A DNA stretch of 64,000 nt from Charina bottae (taxonomy: Eukaryota > Chordata > Lepidosauria > Squamata > Charinaidae), in the NCBI GenBank assembly GCA_023362775.1, contig JALMGJ010000008.1:24380501-24444500 (forward strand). Direction: 5' to 3'. Below the pieces are notes generated by a model. It did no database searches, was not told the origin of the DNA, and worked only from the letters and a program-made list of their open reading frames with translations. Position numbers and translations under genes: made by a program. Of the stretch, positions 55,801 to 64,000 are shown piece after piece; the first letter of the stretch is position 1, and the number at the start of each line of letters is the position of its first letter.

Positions 55801-58434
55801 AAACATTAAGTAACTTGTCTAAAAAGAACTTAATTTAAGTAACACAGAATTGTGATTATTCTTAAAGCATGGAGTATAACATTTCCCCCATCATTCCACA
55901 CAGATGATAATTCTTAAAATTAATTCTAAGAATTAAATAAATCTGAAATGCCACCTCCTCTAATAGTTTTTCAATTCACTACAGTTTTAGTTACTCTAAT
56001 TTCAGGTACCTTATAATCTAACTTGCATATAATACTTCTGCTGTCCTTAAGGTCAGTACAAAAGTCCTTACCTCATCACTTTCCACTAGATTCTCAAACT
56101 GAAAATAGATACAATGACATTTCAATTAATCAAAGCATTAAGTAATGTATTTAGTGAAATACCAAATACACTCATTGTATACATATCTATTTAAGACAAA
56201 ATAACTGTCATATTGGCCAAAACGGTGCATCATAGGGCAACACGTTTTGAAGCAAGGTACGTTAAACGGGCTAACTTAAAGAATGTGTCCAAAATCCGGG
56301 ACCCATGACTCCTGTGGAATTGAAATTTCAAAGATCTTCACACCAGTTCTATTCACAAAGTTGTGGCTGCTGCAGTGTTGTCACAGTCATGTGATCGTGA
56401 TTTCAGACTACACTTCAAAAAAACCCATAGGTTGTGTGGCACAAGGGAAGATGGGAGGAAAATACCCCCACCCTCTTTCCTGCCTCCCTTTAGCCCCTGC
56501 GCCCAATCGTCTGGCAGCAAGGCCCGATGGGCAAGTGGCAATTGGCTGCTTTGGAACCAAGGTGAAAACTGAAAGCTCTTAATAACTGTGGGTGGCGAGG
56601 GAAAGACGAGGGAGCAACTTGGATGCCTGCTGACGAGGTAGGGCTGGCTGGGAGGTGCCGGCAGTTGACGGGTGAGCCCTCTTCCTCTCTGGAGGGAGGG
56701 GGCCTTTGGGGACATGCCAGGATGGGGAGTGGGGGTGCAGTTTTTCTCATAGTCTGCAGCTCCCTTTGTTCCCCCTACTAGTGGCAGGCAGTTCCATGGG
56801 TCAGCCGAGGAGGAGGCAGCTTCACCGGGGTTCTGCTGAGGGTTGTGAGGGAAGGGGGAAACGGCGCCAGCCTATATTATATGTGGAAAGAAGGATGACC
56901 CAATAGGTCATGGGTTGTCTAGTAAAAATATTATATTATATTTTATTTATTTATTGTTCAATTTATATCACCGCCTATCTCCCCCCACAAGGGGACTCTG
57001 GGCGGTTTACAACAAAATTGACTAATTAAAAACATATAAAATACAATACATCATTCTAAATAAATTAGATATAAATATATAAATATATAAATATTCAAAT
57101 CAAATTTAAATCTGGAAAACATTCTGACATTATAAACATAAATATTCAATCTTATTGCATTCTAGTATCATTGTAAATTGTGAATATTTATTCTTCATTT
57201 GCATTGCTATACATAGTTTTAGTCTTAACCCATGCCTTTTTCCCCACATGTATAAAGTTATTCAGTAATCTTCTGCCATTGTGGATAACTACTTTATAAA
57301 GAGCCAGAGAAAGGGTTTGAAATAGAAAAATATAGTAAAGTAGATATTTTGACTATCTTTCCTAACCAAGATAGCTTTAATGATTTCCATGAATTAAGTT
57401 TTTGAGTAATATTCTTAATATCTCTAATAAATAGTGTAAATTTTAAAGAGTATCTTCAACGTTTTAGATATGATTACCTTCAAATAACTGAGGTATTTTA
57501 TGTTAATTTTTATGCCTGATAATCTCTGTAATATATTTGTAATTGTTTTTCTGTATTAAGACACATTGTCTTCAATTTAGTGAGATTTATATCTGCCAAA
57601 TCATCAAAATTCTTAACAAGATTAATTTTGAAATGGGCTAAGATTGGAATTAACAAAAACTACATGGTCACCACACAAATTAACTTTCATATGAACTGTT
57701 TTAAACTGTATGCCTTTAATTTTGGGATATTCTCTAATTTCTATAGCAAACTAATTTCTAGGAAAAGCAAAAATAACGGGGAGAGAAGAGACCCCTGTTT
57801 GTCTGCTTAGCAGCCATTTGCAATCACATACATGTAATAGTTCATTGATCTTTTGATGTTTGGAAGTCTTTTCTGGTAACTGGAAACCAGAGCTTCTCCT
57901 GTATTGTTTTTTAGCTTTTGTAATGTTTGACTTTGGCAGCTTTAGGAAATTTATTACATTCATTGCCCATAGTGGGCAATCATAGGAAAAGGCTCTTTAG
58001 GTACTAAAACCAGCAAAAATAGGAGAGAAAGTAAGGAACCAGAGAGCAAAAAAAGTTGATGCTAACTTGCCACCAACTTCCCTCCCTTTTTCCCATTCAC
58101 ATAATAGCACATACGCAGTTCATAATTACATGAATGTTATTACATTTATTTTATCCCAAGATTATAGTAGCTTATGTCTTCTTTGCATTTTAAAGATACT
58201 GGTTTTAATTAGACTAAGTCATTCTTAAGAACAGACTCTTTTAAATTAATGCAATTAAAGTTAATAATGAATAACTAATTCTAACTGCTCCAATTTATTT
58301 ATTTATTGCATAATGTTTCAGCCAGCAAATTTGCATTAGGAAAAATTCATCTGTTAGTTTCAAAATATGACTACTAGTGGTATTGAAAATCTTTACTTAC
58401 CTCTATAGTGAAATGTTCTCCTGTTGAGCATGTC
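39664..58434 (-). CDS. AP1AR: AP1AR (gadkin / gamma-BAR), nine coding exons; N-terminal exon(s) off the right edge
   Basis: AP1AR is a membrane-associated adaptor that links AP-1 vesicles to kinesin-1 and holds the ARP2/3 complex, acting in endosome/TGN transport and cell spreading. Nine minus-strand exons with consensus splice sites and matching phases can be joined: 58434-58401, 56098-56072, 54085-54060, 47574-47478, 45706-45608, 43109-43057, 42689-42616, 41764-41636, 39929-39664. They encode about 267 residues. The mammalian protein has 302, so roughly the first 35, with the lipidated MGNCC start, are missing. Features in order are a short acidic start (FENLVESDE), a coiled-coil stretch rich in Glu/Arg/Lys ([27 protein letters not shown]), and two Trp-acidic motifs (LEWEDEE, LEWENDF). 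The reading is clean, with no lesion. The gene converges on TIFA. Confidence 0.95.
40724..41246. mobile_element. Possible old hAT MITE
   Basis: CTGTGTTTCTAAACGTTCTG and GGACCACCAATCACTTGG at one end, and CAGGCCACAAAATGAGGATC then ACTG at the other, look like decayed hAT terminal repeats. I found no matching target duplication. Confidence 0.3.
41636..41764 (-). CDS. AP1AR: AP1AR exon ([14 protein letters not shown]...LEWEDEE)
   Basis: 129 bp from acceptor AATCCCAG to donor GAAG|GTATAT. It encodes [20 protein letters not shown] and [14 protein letters not shown], the serine-rich and acidic segment. Confidence 0.95.
42119..42277 (-). mobile_element. tRNA-derived SINE, tail half (third copy of the 16430 family)
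   Basis: It matches the left half of 16430-16760 (GGTAAAGGTCCC, GTGCAGTCGTGTCTGACTCT, AGCCAAAGAGCCAGCGTTGT). The tRNA head is missing. Confidence 0.85.
42616..42689 (-). CDS. AP1AR: AP1AR exon ([12 protein letters not shown])
   Basis: 74 bp, acceptor TTTTTACAG, donor AGCA|GTAAGT. It encodes [20 protein letters not shown], then FRTS. Confidence 0.93.
43057..43109 (-). CDS. AP1AR: AP1AR exon ([17 protein letters not shown])
   Basis: 53 bp, acceptor TTTTGTTAG, donor CAAAG|GTAAGA. It is the least conserved coding exon, placed by its splice sites, its phase fit on both sides and its QR(I)(T/V)Q similarity. Confidence 0.85.
43852..43924. repeat. Compound (AC)n-(TCAT)n microsatellite
   Basis: About seventeen AC units are followed directly by about ten TCAT units, within an AP1AR intron. 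Confidence 0.95.
43925..45607. other. AP1AR: AP1AR intron interior
   Basis: No repeat or RNA gene recognised apart from a short GATGAT run near 44757. Confidence 0.4.
45608..45706 (-). CDS. AP1AR: AP1AR exon, coiled-coil segment
   Basis: 99 bp, acceptor TATACAG, donor GGAG|GTGAGG. It encodes [20 protein letters not shown], then [13 protein letters not shown], a continuous charged helix. Confidence 0.97.
45707..47477. other. AP1AR: AP1AR intron interior
   Basis: No recognisable repeat or RNA gene; the short ORFs (for example 46972-47178) have no family signature. Confidence 0.4.
47478..47574 (-). CDS. AP1AR: AP1AR exon ([22 protein letters not shown])
   Basis: 97 bp, acceptor TTTTCTTCAG, donor AGAG|GTAAGC. 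It encodes [20 protein letters not shown], then [12 protein letters not shown]. Confidence 0.97.
47961..48679 (+). mobile_element. L1-clade LINE, 5'-truncated insertion with 17-bp target duplication
   Basis: It encodes the ORF2 C-terminus: [20 protein letters not shown], then AKKFWNQI, then after a frame break [20 protein letters not shown]. The CWxC...H..W..C knuckle is typical of L1. It is flanked by ATATTTTAAACATTCTA (47944-47960 and 48680-48696) and ends in an A-run, the mark of target-primed reverse transcription. It sits in an AP1AR intron, antisense to the gene. Confidence 0.93.
48714..48981. mobile_element. hAT MITE, CG-rich type (268 bp) with internal hairpins
   Basis: The left end is CAGGACTTTCCAAAG and the right end CAGTTTGGAAAGCTCTG. 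The flanking duplication is AAGTACAC/CAGTACAC (48706-48713 and 48982-48989, 7 of 8). Inside are a hairpin at about 48729-48777 (TTTTCCCGCGG..CCGCGGGAAAA) and three or more AACCCGGAAG motifs. It lies 17 bp past the L1 target duplication. Confidence 0.9.
49063..49480 (-). mobile_element. Probable LINE 3' end fragment (L2/CR1-like)
   Basis: AT-rich sequence with AAGACAGCTTACATATCATA and a downstream GGAAGGCTGTTAAG-like minus-strand segment resembles old LINE 3' UTRs. Weak. Confidence 0.3.
49740..50116 (-). mobile_element. L2-clade LINE 3' fragment, target of Tc1 copy 2
   Basis: The minus strand encodes [20 protein letters not shown] and [13 protein letters not shown] remnants of the L2 ORF2 C-terminus, then a 3' tail with a CTGTAAGCCGC motif. 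Tc1 copy 2 begins at its edge. Confidence 0.6.
50117..51716 (+). mobile_element. Tc1-like transposon, copy 2 (1600 bp)
   Basis: TA duplications are at 50115-50116 and 51717-51718. Long inverted repeats of about 200 bp at both ends start CAGTGGGGCAAAAAAGTATT. It carries an uninterrupted transposase ORF. It lies in an AP1AR intron on the opposite strand. It differs from copy 1 only at scattered single bases and small indels. Confidence 0.98.
50482..51501 (+). CDS. Tc1 transposase, open reading frame intact (339 aa)
   Basis: This DDE transposase binds the element's inverted repeats and performs cut-and-paste at TA. Residues 1-110 form the bipartite helix-turn-helix paired-like domain ([12 protein letters not shown], then [13 protein letters not shown] and [13 protein letters not shown]) with an [12 protein letters not shown] linker. 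The catalytic triad is D153 ([11 protein letters not shown]), D243 ([10 protein letters not shown]) and E278 ([10 protein letters not shown]), giving the DD34E spacing of Tc1. The glycine-rich box is [20 protein letters not shown]. The length is one short of the usual 340 because one residue is missing in RNTTRVWRR, where relatives have an additional Arg. That deletion may weaken activity, so coding potential does not prove function. Confidence 0.95.
   Translation: MVKTKELSKDTRNKIVDLHQAGKTESAIGKQLGVKKSTVGAIIRKWKTYKTTDNLPRSGAPCKISPRGVKMITRTVSKNPRTTRGDPVNDLQRAGTNVTKATISNTLRRQGLRSCSARRVPLLKPVHVRARLKFAREHLDDPEEDWENVIWSDETKVELFGRNTTRVWRRENAELHPKNTIPTVKHGGGNIMLWGCFSAKGPGRLFHVQERMNGAMYREILSANLLPSARALKMKRGWVFQHDNDPKHTARATKEWLRKKHFKVLEWPSQSPDLNPIENLWRELKVRVAQRQPQNITALEEICMEEWANIPATVCANLVKTYRKRLTSVIANKGYITKY
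51719..53180. other. AP1AR: AP1AR intron interior
   Basis: No exon or firm repeat. Parts (about 52330-53110) read like an old, decayed LINE, but I could not confirm a family. Confidence 0.35.
53183..53554. mobile_element. Tc1/mariner-type MITE, second copy (372 bp)
   Basis: It starts CAGGTGGTTCTTATGACGG and ends AACGAGGACTACCTG, flanked by TA (53181-53182, 53555-53556). It shares TCACATGATC-like, CAAAGTCAATGGGGAAG and CTTAATGACCTG segments with 26177-26602. Confidence 0.8.
54060..54085 (-). CDS. AP1AR: AP1AR 26-bp micro-exon
   Basis: The acceptor is TTTTTTTTAACAG and the donor AAG|GTATGA. It encodes GESPGSNQ plus two bases of an Arg codon, matching GESPGSSHR in mammals. Confidence 0.93.
54800..55070 (-). 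mobile_element. LINE remnant, possibly R4/Dong-type C-terminus
   Basis: The minus strand encodes [20 protein letters not shown], then [20 protein letters not shown] and [18 protein letters not shown]. This string recurs at the C-terminus of a vertebrate non-LTR retrotransposon group with a restriction-like endonuclease. I assign R4/Dong from memory and with doubt. No catalytic part is present. Confidence 0.4.
55071..56071. other. AP1AR: AP1AR intron interior, AT-rich
   Basis: TATCTA-rich low-complexity sequence at about 55080-55230; nothing else recognised. Confidence 0.4.
56072..56098 (-). CDS. AP1AR: AP1AR 27-bp micro-exon
   Basis: The acceptor is CTATTTTCAG and the donor GAG|GTAAGG. It encodes FENLVESDE exactly in phase. 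Confidence 0.94.
56340..56925. repeat. GC-richer unnamed repeat, related end at 63490-63523
   Basis: It ends with GACCCAATAGGTCATGGGTT, then GTCTAGTA, which recurs as GACCCAATGGGTCACAGGTT, GTTTAGTA at 63497-63524. The start has CAGTCATGTGATCGTGATTT, seen in the TA-flanked MITEs. The family is unknown. Confidence 0.35.
56937..57100 (-). mobile_element. L2-clade LINE 3' end fragment
   Basis: The minus strand shows the L2 3' UTR signature, CGCCCAGAGTCCCCTTGTGG, then GGGGAGATAGGCGGTGATAT, and an AAATAAATAAAATA tail. Confidence 0.75.
57101..58400. other. AP1AR: AP1AR intron interior
   Basis: The sequence is AT-rich. A stretch at about 57250-57960 may be an old L1 fragment, but I could not confirm it. 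Confidence 0.3.
58401..58434 (-). CDS. AP1AR: AP1AR 34-bp micro-exon (most upstream visible)
   Basis: The acceptor is GTATTTTAG and the donor AGAG|GTAAGT. It encodes [11 protein letters not shown]. Its first base completes an Arg codon from an exon beyond the window. Confidence 0.93.
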
Positions 58435-60338
58435 CTAAAATACTTTGATCTAGAATATAAACCAACAGTGTCATAACAGAATTACTACTACATTTCAAAA
58501 ATCCTCAGAATAAATTTTCCCTCATTAGAATCTTTTTAATAGCCTCCTATGTATAATGTCTCCTGTACTTTTCGAAACTTTGTCATGAGAAGCCTGCACA
58601 TAGCTACATGCCCTTTTTCGCACAACTTTTGAAATACTCTTTCAATAAAAGCTTGATCAATCTTGTGTATATCTAGCACAGAAAGGCATGAAATTAGGAT
58701 TTATGATTCCCAAATCAAGAGTTGCTAGCATCAGGGCTTGGAAGTAAAATGTAGCATGTTAAAAAGATTCTGCAGACAGAGCTCACATATCACACTACAC
58801 CACTCTTTGTTTAGGCATGGTTTTCTAAATAAATCACAATTTATTAAATTAATACAAAACCAAGTGGACTTTGTTGTGGTGTAAAGCAATGAGTGAGCCC
58901 AACCACCACATACAAGCCTAATTTGGAGGCAATATCATATATTTGAATAATCGAGCAGAATCACCTAGCTCTGCCATCATTGCAATACTGTACTTTCTGC
59001 CAGCACACATTAGCATAACAACAAGGTACAAAGGTCAATCTCCTTTCCCATCTTCCTAGGAGTAAAGAAGAACTAGGGATGAGCTGTCTATTTTGCAGAA
59101 AATTAATTTCTCCACCTAGCATTCTAAATCTAAGTGCCATGTTCTCAAGTGAATAAGTGTTGCATTGACCTTGTAAATAAGGGGTTGGCACATACATTGA
59201 ACACAGCTGGATTCCAATGTGTGTTCTAGCCATCACTGATATTATTTATACATTCTGAATATATTCAATCAGTATTGTACTATGGAAGAATTTATTAAAG
59301 ACAGCAAAGTCTGTCTGTCTTTAACTTATATGGTATGTAACAACATATATCAGATATGAAAGAAACTGAACTCAGAATGAAAAGGGGAAGTACTTTTTAC
59401 CCATTACTCCTTCCTGAAAAAAACTGTACGACCATCTGGAACATGTAATGACATGGAAGGTGAATGGTGAATTGAAAAATCCACTCATCCTCCAGAGGAA
59501 GCTCCACTAGATCTTATTTTCTTTGTCACTGAATGTTAAAACATATTTGATATCTTTCTCACATGCAAATAGTTATTTTATGTAATTCATGGTTTCAAAT
59601 GAAAGTTAATTTTGAATTGCTGAGAACTTACAAATTAAAGTATATTAGGCTTTTTAAAAGAAAGTGCATTATACCTATTACTTTATACAAAATAAAAGAG
59701 AATTATGGATTTTGTTATTCTCCAGATAGGATAATAAAAGTAACCCCAAAGCTCTAATTATATTTATTCCCATAAGCACTTAAAGAATAATGTGATTCCT
59801 CTAGGGGTAAAATGAAAGTTGACAATGAAGATGCTGAAATTACACATGACTGAATTTCTAATTATACCTGCAGTACAAAGATGGCTCTTCTACAACAAAA
59901 CAATTTAAGCCAAAGGCAGCTGTAATAAGCCACATACCACAATTACTATATGTCAAAATGAAATAAATGTCATGATGTCATCACACAAATGAGATGTGTC
60001 ATGAGATCTGATACACTTGCTTGTTGATATCATGGTATACATGTTGTCATTCACCCTCTTGAGTCCCTTGAAGACATCTATGATTTAACAGGATTTTTAG
60101 ATTATCTTGAGAAACATTTTTTATAAAATATTTCAACTTTTGTATCACCAGAATGAACAACAAGGTGACTTTTTTTTTCTTTGTTGCATTAATCATGAAA
60201 TAAAAAGAGTTCCATTTTCAAGAGAGACTTGTGAACCCTTTGGTACTAGAAAAAATAATCCTCAGATTGGGAAAAAAAAGATACTGGGAGCAATAGGCAA
60301 TCAAAGAAGGCTATTTATGTATTTTTTAAATATAGCCT
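58435..60338. other. AP1AR: AP1AR intron upstream of the 34-bp exon
   Basis: No exon encoding the lipidated N-terminus (MGNCC-like) was found on the minus strand. No repeat recognised. Confidence 0.45.
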
Positions 60339-63151
60339 TCCTGGACCCTGGCTCCACAGGTGGCCGGATGTGAGACTCTGTTCTTCAAGTTGGGTTCCCG
60401 AGAGCAGTTGGGAGTGTTGCTGCTGTACCAGCCTCCCTGCTGCATAGCAACCTCCCTGCCCGAGCTGCTGGAGGCTGTTTCGGGGTTGGCGGTGGAATTC
60501 CCCAGACTTATGGTTCTGGGGGATTTCAACCTGCCGTCCCTGGGACGTGCCTCAGAGACGGCTCGGGAGTTCATGGCTACCATGGCAGCCATGGGCCTGG
60601 TCCAGATTATCTGGGACCCAACTCAAGACAGTGGTCTCACTCCGGACTTGGTTTTCCTGTCGGAGCAGTGGCAAGGTGATCTGGGGGGAGAGTTGCATCT
60701 TTCCCCATTGTCATGGTCGGATCATGCCCTGGTGACCCTTAGATTCTCATATGCTGCCCCACTCCGCGGGGAGGCTGGACCTATTCGATTGGTCCGCCCC
60801 CGGCGACTAATGGACCCGATAGGGTTTCAGAGGGAGCTGGGGGTTATATCCGAGGATCTTCTGCACGGTCCAGCGGAGGTCCTGGCCACAGCTTGGAATA
60901 AGAAAGTGGCCGGGGCCTTGGACAGGATCGCGCCTATGCGACCTCTCTTGTCCCATCCGACCCGATACTCCCCGTGGTTTACGGAGGAGTTGAGGGTGCT
61001 GAAAAGGGTTAAGAGACGTCTAGAGCGCCGCTGGAGGAAGACAAAGACCGAACCCGACCGAACACAAGCTAGAGCCACGGTTAAGGCCTACCTTGTGGCG
61101 GTAAGAGTGGCGAAACGTCAATATTTCTCCGCTCTTATTGCATCCGCAGAATGCCGCCCGACGGCCCTGTTTAGGATTACTCGATCTCTCCTAGGTAAGG
61201 TGGAGCCGGTGACCCACCTTCAGGGCCATGCGGAGGAATTTTCAGAGCATCTGACGGATAAAATCGCTCGGATCCGTTCTAAGTTGGACTCCAAGCGTGA
61301 TACATGGTCTGGGGAGATGCCAAGGGAACGTCTTTGCCCGATTATCTGGGAACGGTTTGATCCTGTTGGGCCTGAGGAAGTGGACAGGATCCTCCGGACT
61401 GTAAGGGCCACTACTTGTCATCTTGACCCATGCCCCTCCTGGCTGGTGAAAGCAGCCAGGGAGGTGACATGTGGTTGGGTCCATGCAATGGTTACTGCAT
61501 CCTTGGGAGAGGGAGTGTTCCCGGCGGCTTTTAAGGAAGCGCTGGTGCACCCCCTCCTCAAGAAGCCATCACTGGACCCTATAGTGTTGGACAATTTTCG
61601 TCCCGTCTCCCACCTCCCCTTTCTGGGGAAGGTGGTTGAGAAAGTGGTGGCATTACAGCTCCAGAGGATTCTGGATGATACGGATTATCTAGACCCCTTT
61701 CAGTCAGGGTTCAGGCCGGGATATGGGGTAGAAACTGCATTGGTCACACTTACTGAGGATCTCTGGCGAGCGCGGGATGGAGGCAGTGCATCCATCCTGG
61801 CTCTTCTTGACCTCTCAGCTGCTTTCGATACCATCGACCATGGTATCCTTTTGGGACGGCTTAGGGGGTTGGGGGTGGGCGGCGTGGTTTTGCGCTGGTT
61901 CACCTCCTTCCTCCAGGGCCGATCCCAATCGGTGGTAATAGGAGATGAGAGATCCGACCCTCGGCCCCTACTTTGTGGGGTATCGCAGGGTTCGGTTCTC
62001 CCCCTCTCCTATTTAATATCTACATGAAACCGCTGGGTGAGATCATCCACCAACACGGGATGAGGTATCATCAATATGCTGATGATACTCAACTATATAT
62101 CTCCATCCCGGGCGAGTTAAGTGATGCAGTGACTGCCCTTTCTCAGTGTCTGAAGACTGGGGGCCTGGATGGGGAACAACAGGCTTCAGCTGAACCCTGG
62201 TAAGACGGAGTGGCTGTGGATTGATGGTGCCTCGAGATCCAGAGAGTTGTCATCTTTAGATCTGGGTGGGATGGCACTACCCCGTTCAGACACAGTGCGG
62301 AACCTGGGTGTCCTTCTGGACTCACGACTCCTGCTTGAAGAGCAGGTGGCAGTCGTGGCCAGAAGGGCATTTGTACAACTTCGAGTTGTACGCCAGCTAT
62401 GCCCTTTCCTGGACTGAGACGCCCTCCGGACAGTCACTCATGCCCTGGTCATCTCCCATATAGACTATTGTAATGCACTCTACATGGGGCTACCCTTGAA
62501 GAGTATCCGGAAGCTTCAACTGGTCCAGAATGCGGCTGCGCATGTAGTTATGAGTGCCCCAAGATTGGCACATGTGACACCTCTACTTCGCGAGCTGCAT
62601 TGGTTACCAGTTTGCTTCCGGGTCCAATTCAAGGTGTTGGTTGTCACCTTTAAAGCCCTACATGGCATGGGACCAGGTTACCTAAGGGACCGCCTCGTCC
62701 CCAGAGCATCGACCCGCCCCACCTGGTTATGCAGAGAGGGCTTGCTACGGACCCCGTCTACAAGAGAATTCCATCTGACGGGGTCCAGGAAGCGGGCATT
62801 CTCTGCAGTGGCACCCGCCCTCTGGAATATTCTGCCCCTGGAGGTGAGGCAAGCCCCCACACTGACGACCTTCCGAAAACAATTGAAGACCTGGCTCTGC
62901 CACCTCGCTTGGGATGGGAGGAGTAATAGCTCCTCTTGGGGATGGCTTGCTCCGTAGAGTTCTTTTAAACTTAACATCAGAGCCTCTTGGGTTTTATATA
63001 TTTAATTAATTTATATAGATATACATTTATGTACGGTATTTTATATGCTTTTATATGTTTTAATTGTCAACTTTGTGTAAACTGCCCAGAGTCCCCTCTG
63101 CGGGGGGAGATGGGCGGTGATATAAGTATGATAGATAAATAAATAAATAAA
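60339..63151 (+). mobile_element. L2-clade LINE, 2.8 kb, 5'-truncated in the endonuclease
   Basis: The element contains the end of an APE-type endonuclease, a reverse transcriptase, a C-terminal region and a 3' UTR with the CTGCCCAGAGTCCCCTCTGC hairpin, then a (AAAT)n tail. A short target duplication, ATAGCCT (60332-60338 and 63152-63158), marks its edges. Other L2 pieces in the window (10685, 19390, 56937) align to its 3' end. Confidence 0.93.
60360..62957 (+). pseudogene. L2 ORF2 (endonuclease-reverse transcriptase), three lesions
   Basis: ORF2 nicks target DNA and copies the element RNA. The visible order is endonuclease motifs VLGDFNLPS and WSDHALVTLRF; reverse-transcriptase motifs (LVHPLLKKPSLD, NFRPVSHLPFLGKVVEKVV, FQSGFRPGYGVETAL, LLDLSAAFDTIDHGILL, GVSQGSVL); then YADDTQLYIS, carrying the catalytic Asp pair (about 62075-62105), and the C-terminal LHWLPVCFRVQF and APALWNILPLE. 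LDLSAAFDT and FQSGFRP place it in L2 rather than CR1. Lesions are a frameshift near 62000, a compensating one near 62160, and an in-frame TGA at 62415-62417, probably from CGA. The first part stays open for 555 codons. It cannot make full protein. Confidence 0.92.
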
Positions 63152-63529
63152 ATAGCCTACCAGATCTATCGTTTTATACTTCTCACAGCTTCCAGATTCC
63201 TAAGGGTGCATTTCAGTTTAGATTAATAAACAGAACATTGCAAAATATTCAGGCATAAATGATACTATGCTGATGCAAATAAAATACAATTGTCTGGCCT
63301 ACTATAAATTTTCAATATATCTTTACTGCTAAATAATCTATCCATCCTGGCTTTATGATGGAAGGTGCCTATTAAACCCTTGGTTGGGTCCAATCACCTG
63401 CTCAGTGTTAGAATCCAAATTAAAACATTTTTGACAGGTGACTGTCTAACCTCTGCTTAAACATATAAGTGAAAGGGGAGCACAGTCTGAAATTATGACC
63501 CAATGGGTCACAGGTTGTTTAGTATGTTT

Positions 63530-63551
63530 TGTTTGTGTGTGTGTGTGTGTT
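63530..63551. repeat. (GT)n microsatellite
   Basis: Short GT run. Confidence 0.85.
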
Positions 63552-63793
63552 TAGTCAACTCAAGGCAGCAAACATACTTAACACCTCTGCCTATTTACCC
63601 CACAACAACCACCCTGAATATTTAAAGCTGAGAAGAGGAAATATTTCTTCACACATGTAACCTGTAGAATAAGCTGCCACAAGATACAGTGTTGGCTATT
63701 AGTTTAGATGGGTTCAAAGGGGAATTAGACAAATTCCTAGAGGCCAGGTTCATCAATGGCTACTAGCCTAGATGACTGGTGATTACTCTAGAC

Positions 63794-64000
63794 CAGAGTT
63801 TTCCAAACTGTGTGTCAGGACACGTTAGTGTGTCGGCTGCAGTGTCTGGGTGTGTCGCGGCTGATGCTGCCTCCGAGCCCTGCCAGGATTCCGCGCAGGT
63901 CCTAGTGCCTGCCTTGTGCCTTGCTGCCTCCAAACCTGCCCTGCCAGGATTTCGCGCAGGTCGTAGTGCCTGCCGTGTGCCCTGCTGTAAGGGTGTGTCA
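63794..64000. mobile_element. hAT MITE, second type, cut by the window edge
   Basis: It begins CAGAGTTTTCCAAACTGTGT after a CTCTAGAC flank (63786-63793). The interior carries GCAGGTCCTAGTGCCTGCC and GCAGGTCGTAGTGCCTGCC, matching 18680-18968 and 28539-28782 in reverse. The right end lies outside the window. Confidence 0.85.

Noticed and set aside
58435..64000. AP1AR first exon with the lipidated N-terminus
   Set aside because: I searched the minus strand for an MGNCC-like start with a donor of the right phase and found none; it is probably beyond the right edge.
1..64000. CRISPR arrays, operons or prokaryotic features
   Set aside because: The tandem repeats are all microsatellites or minisatellites without spacers, and the genes are spliced vertebrate genes.

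Overview
The window is vertebrate nuclear DNA, almost certainly from a squamate reptile (snake or lizard). The evidence is three spliced vertebrate innate-immunity and trafficking genes in conserved order, embedded in a squamate-style repeat mix: L2, L1 and BovB LINEs, Sauria-type and other tRNA SINEs, a Penelope-like element, hAT and Tc1/mariner DNA transposons, and many microsatellites. I cannot settle the species.

Host genes. Positions 1561-1741 (minus) carry the first coding exon of ALPK1, the cytosolic ADP-heptose receptor kinase; the rest of ALPK1 lies beyond the left edge. Positions 33.5-35.0 kb carry TIFA (plus), the substrate of ALPK1, with its whole coding region in one exon (34428-34967). 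Between them are a very long ALPK1 first intron and, at about 33.5-33.8 kb, a CpG-containing segment that looks like a shared head-to-head promoter with an interferon-response-like site. Positions 39664-58434 (minus) carry nine coding exons of AP1AR (gadkin); only the N-terminal exon or exons lie beyond the right edge. TIFA and AP1AR are convergent. The arrangement ALPK1 (-), TIFA (+), AP1AR (-) matches the mammalian locus read in reverse.

Mobile DNA. Two nearly identical Tc1 transposons sit just past the TIFA stop codon (35061-36659, transposase frameshifted) and in an AP1AR intron (50117-51716, transposase open over 339 codons). Seven copies of a hAT family have 8-bp target duplications, and every complete duplication has TA at its centre, as in the Buster group. 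Two copies are inserted side by side in one SINE, and one has grown a GC-rich minisatellite. A Penelope-like remnant (about 4.1-4.8 kb) keeps a GIY-YIG domain flanked by inverted repeats that contain hammerhead-ribozyme-like cores, with a third core at 21.7 kb. A 2.8-kb L2 LINE (60339-63151) retains most of its endonuclease and reverse transcriptase but has two frameshifts and one stop.

No bacterial, viral or CRISPR-like system is present. The best leads are the ribozyme-bearing Penelope remnants, the hAT family, the putative ALPK1/TIFA bidirectional promoter, and the Tc1 insertion at the TIFA 3' end.
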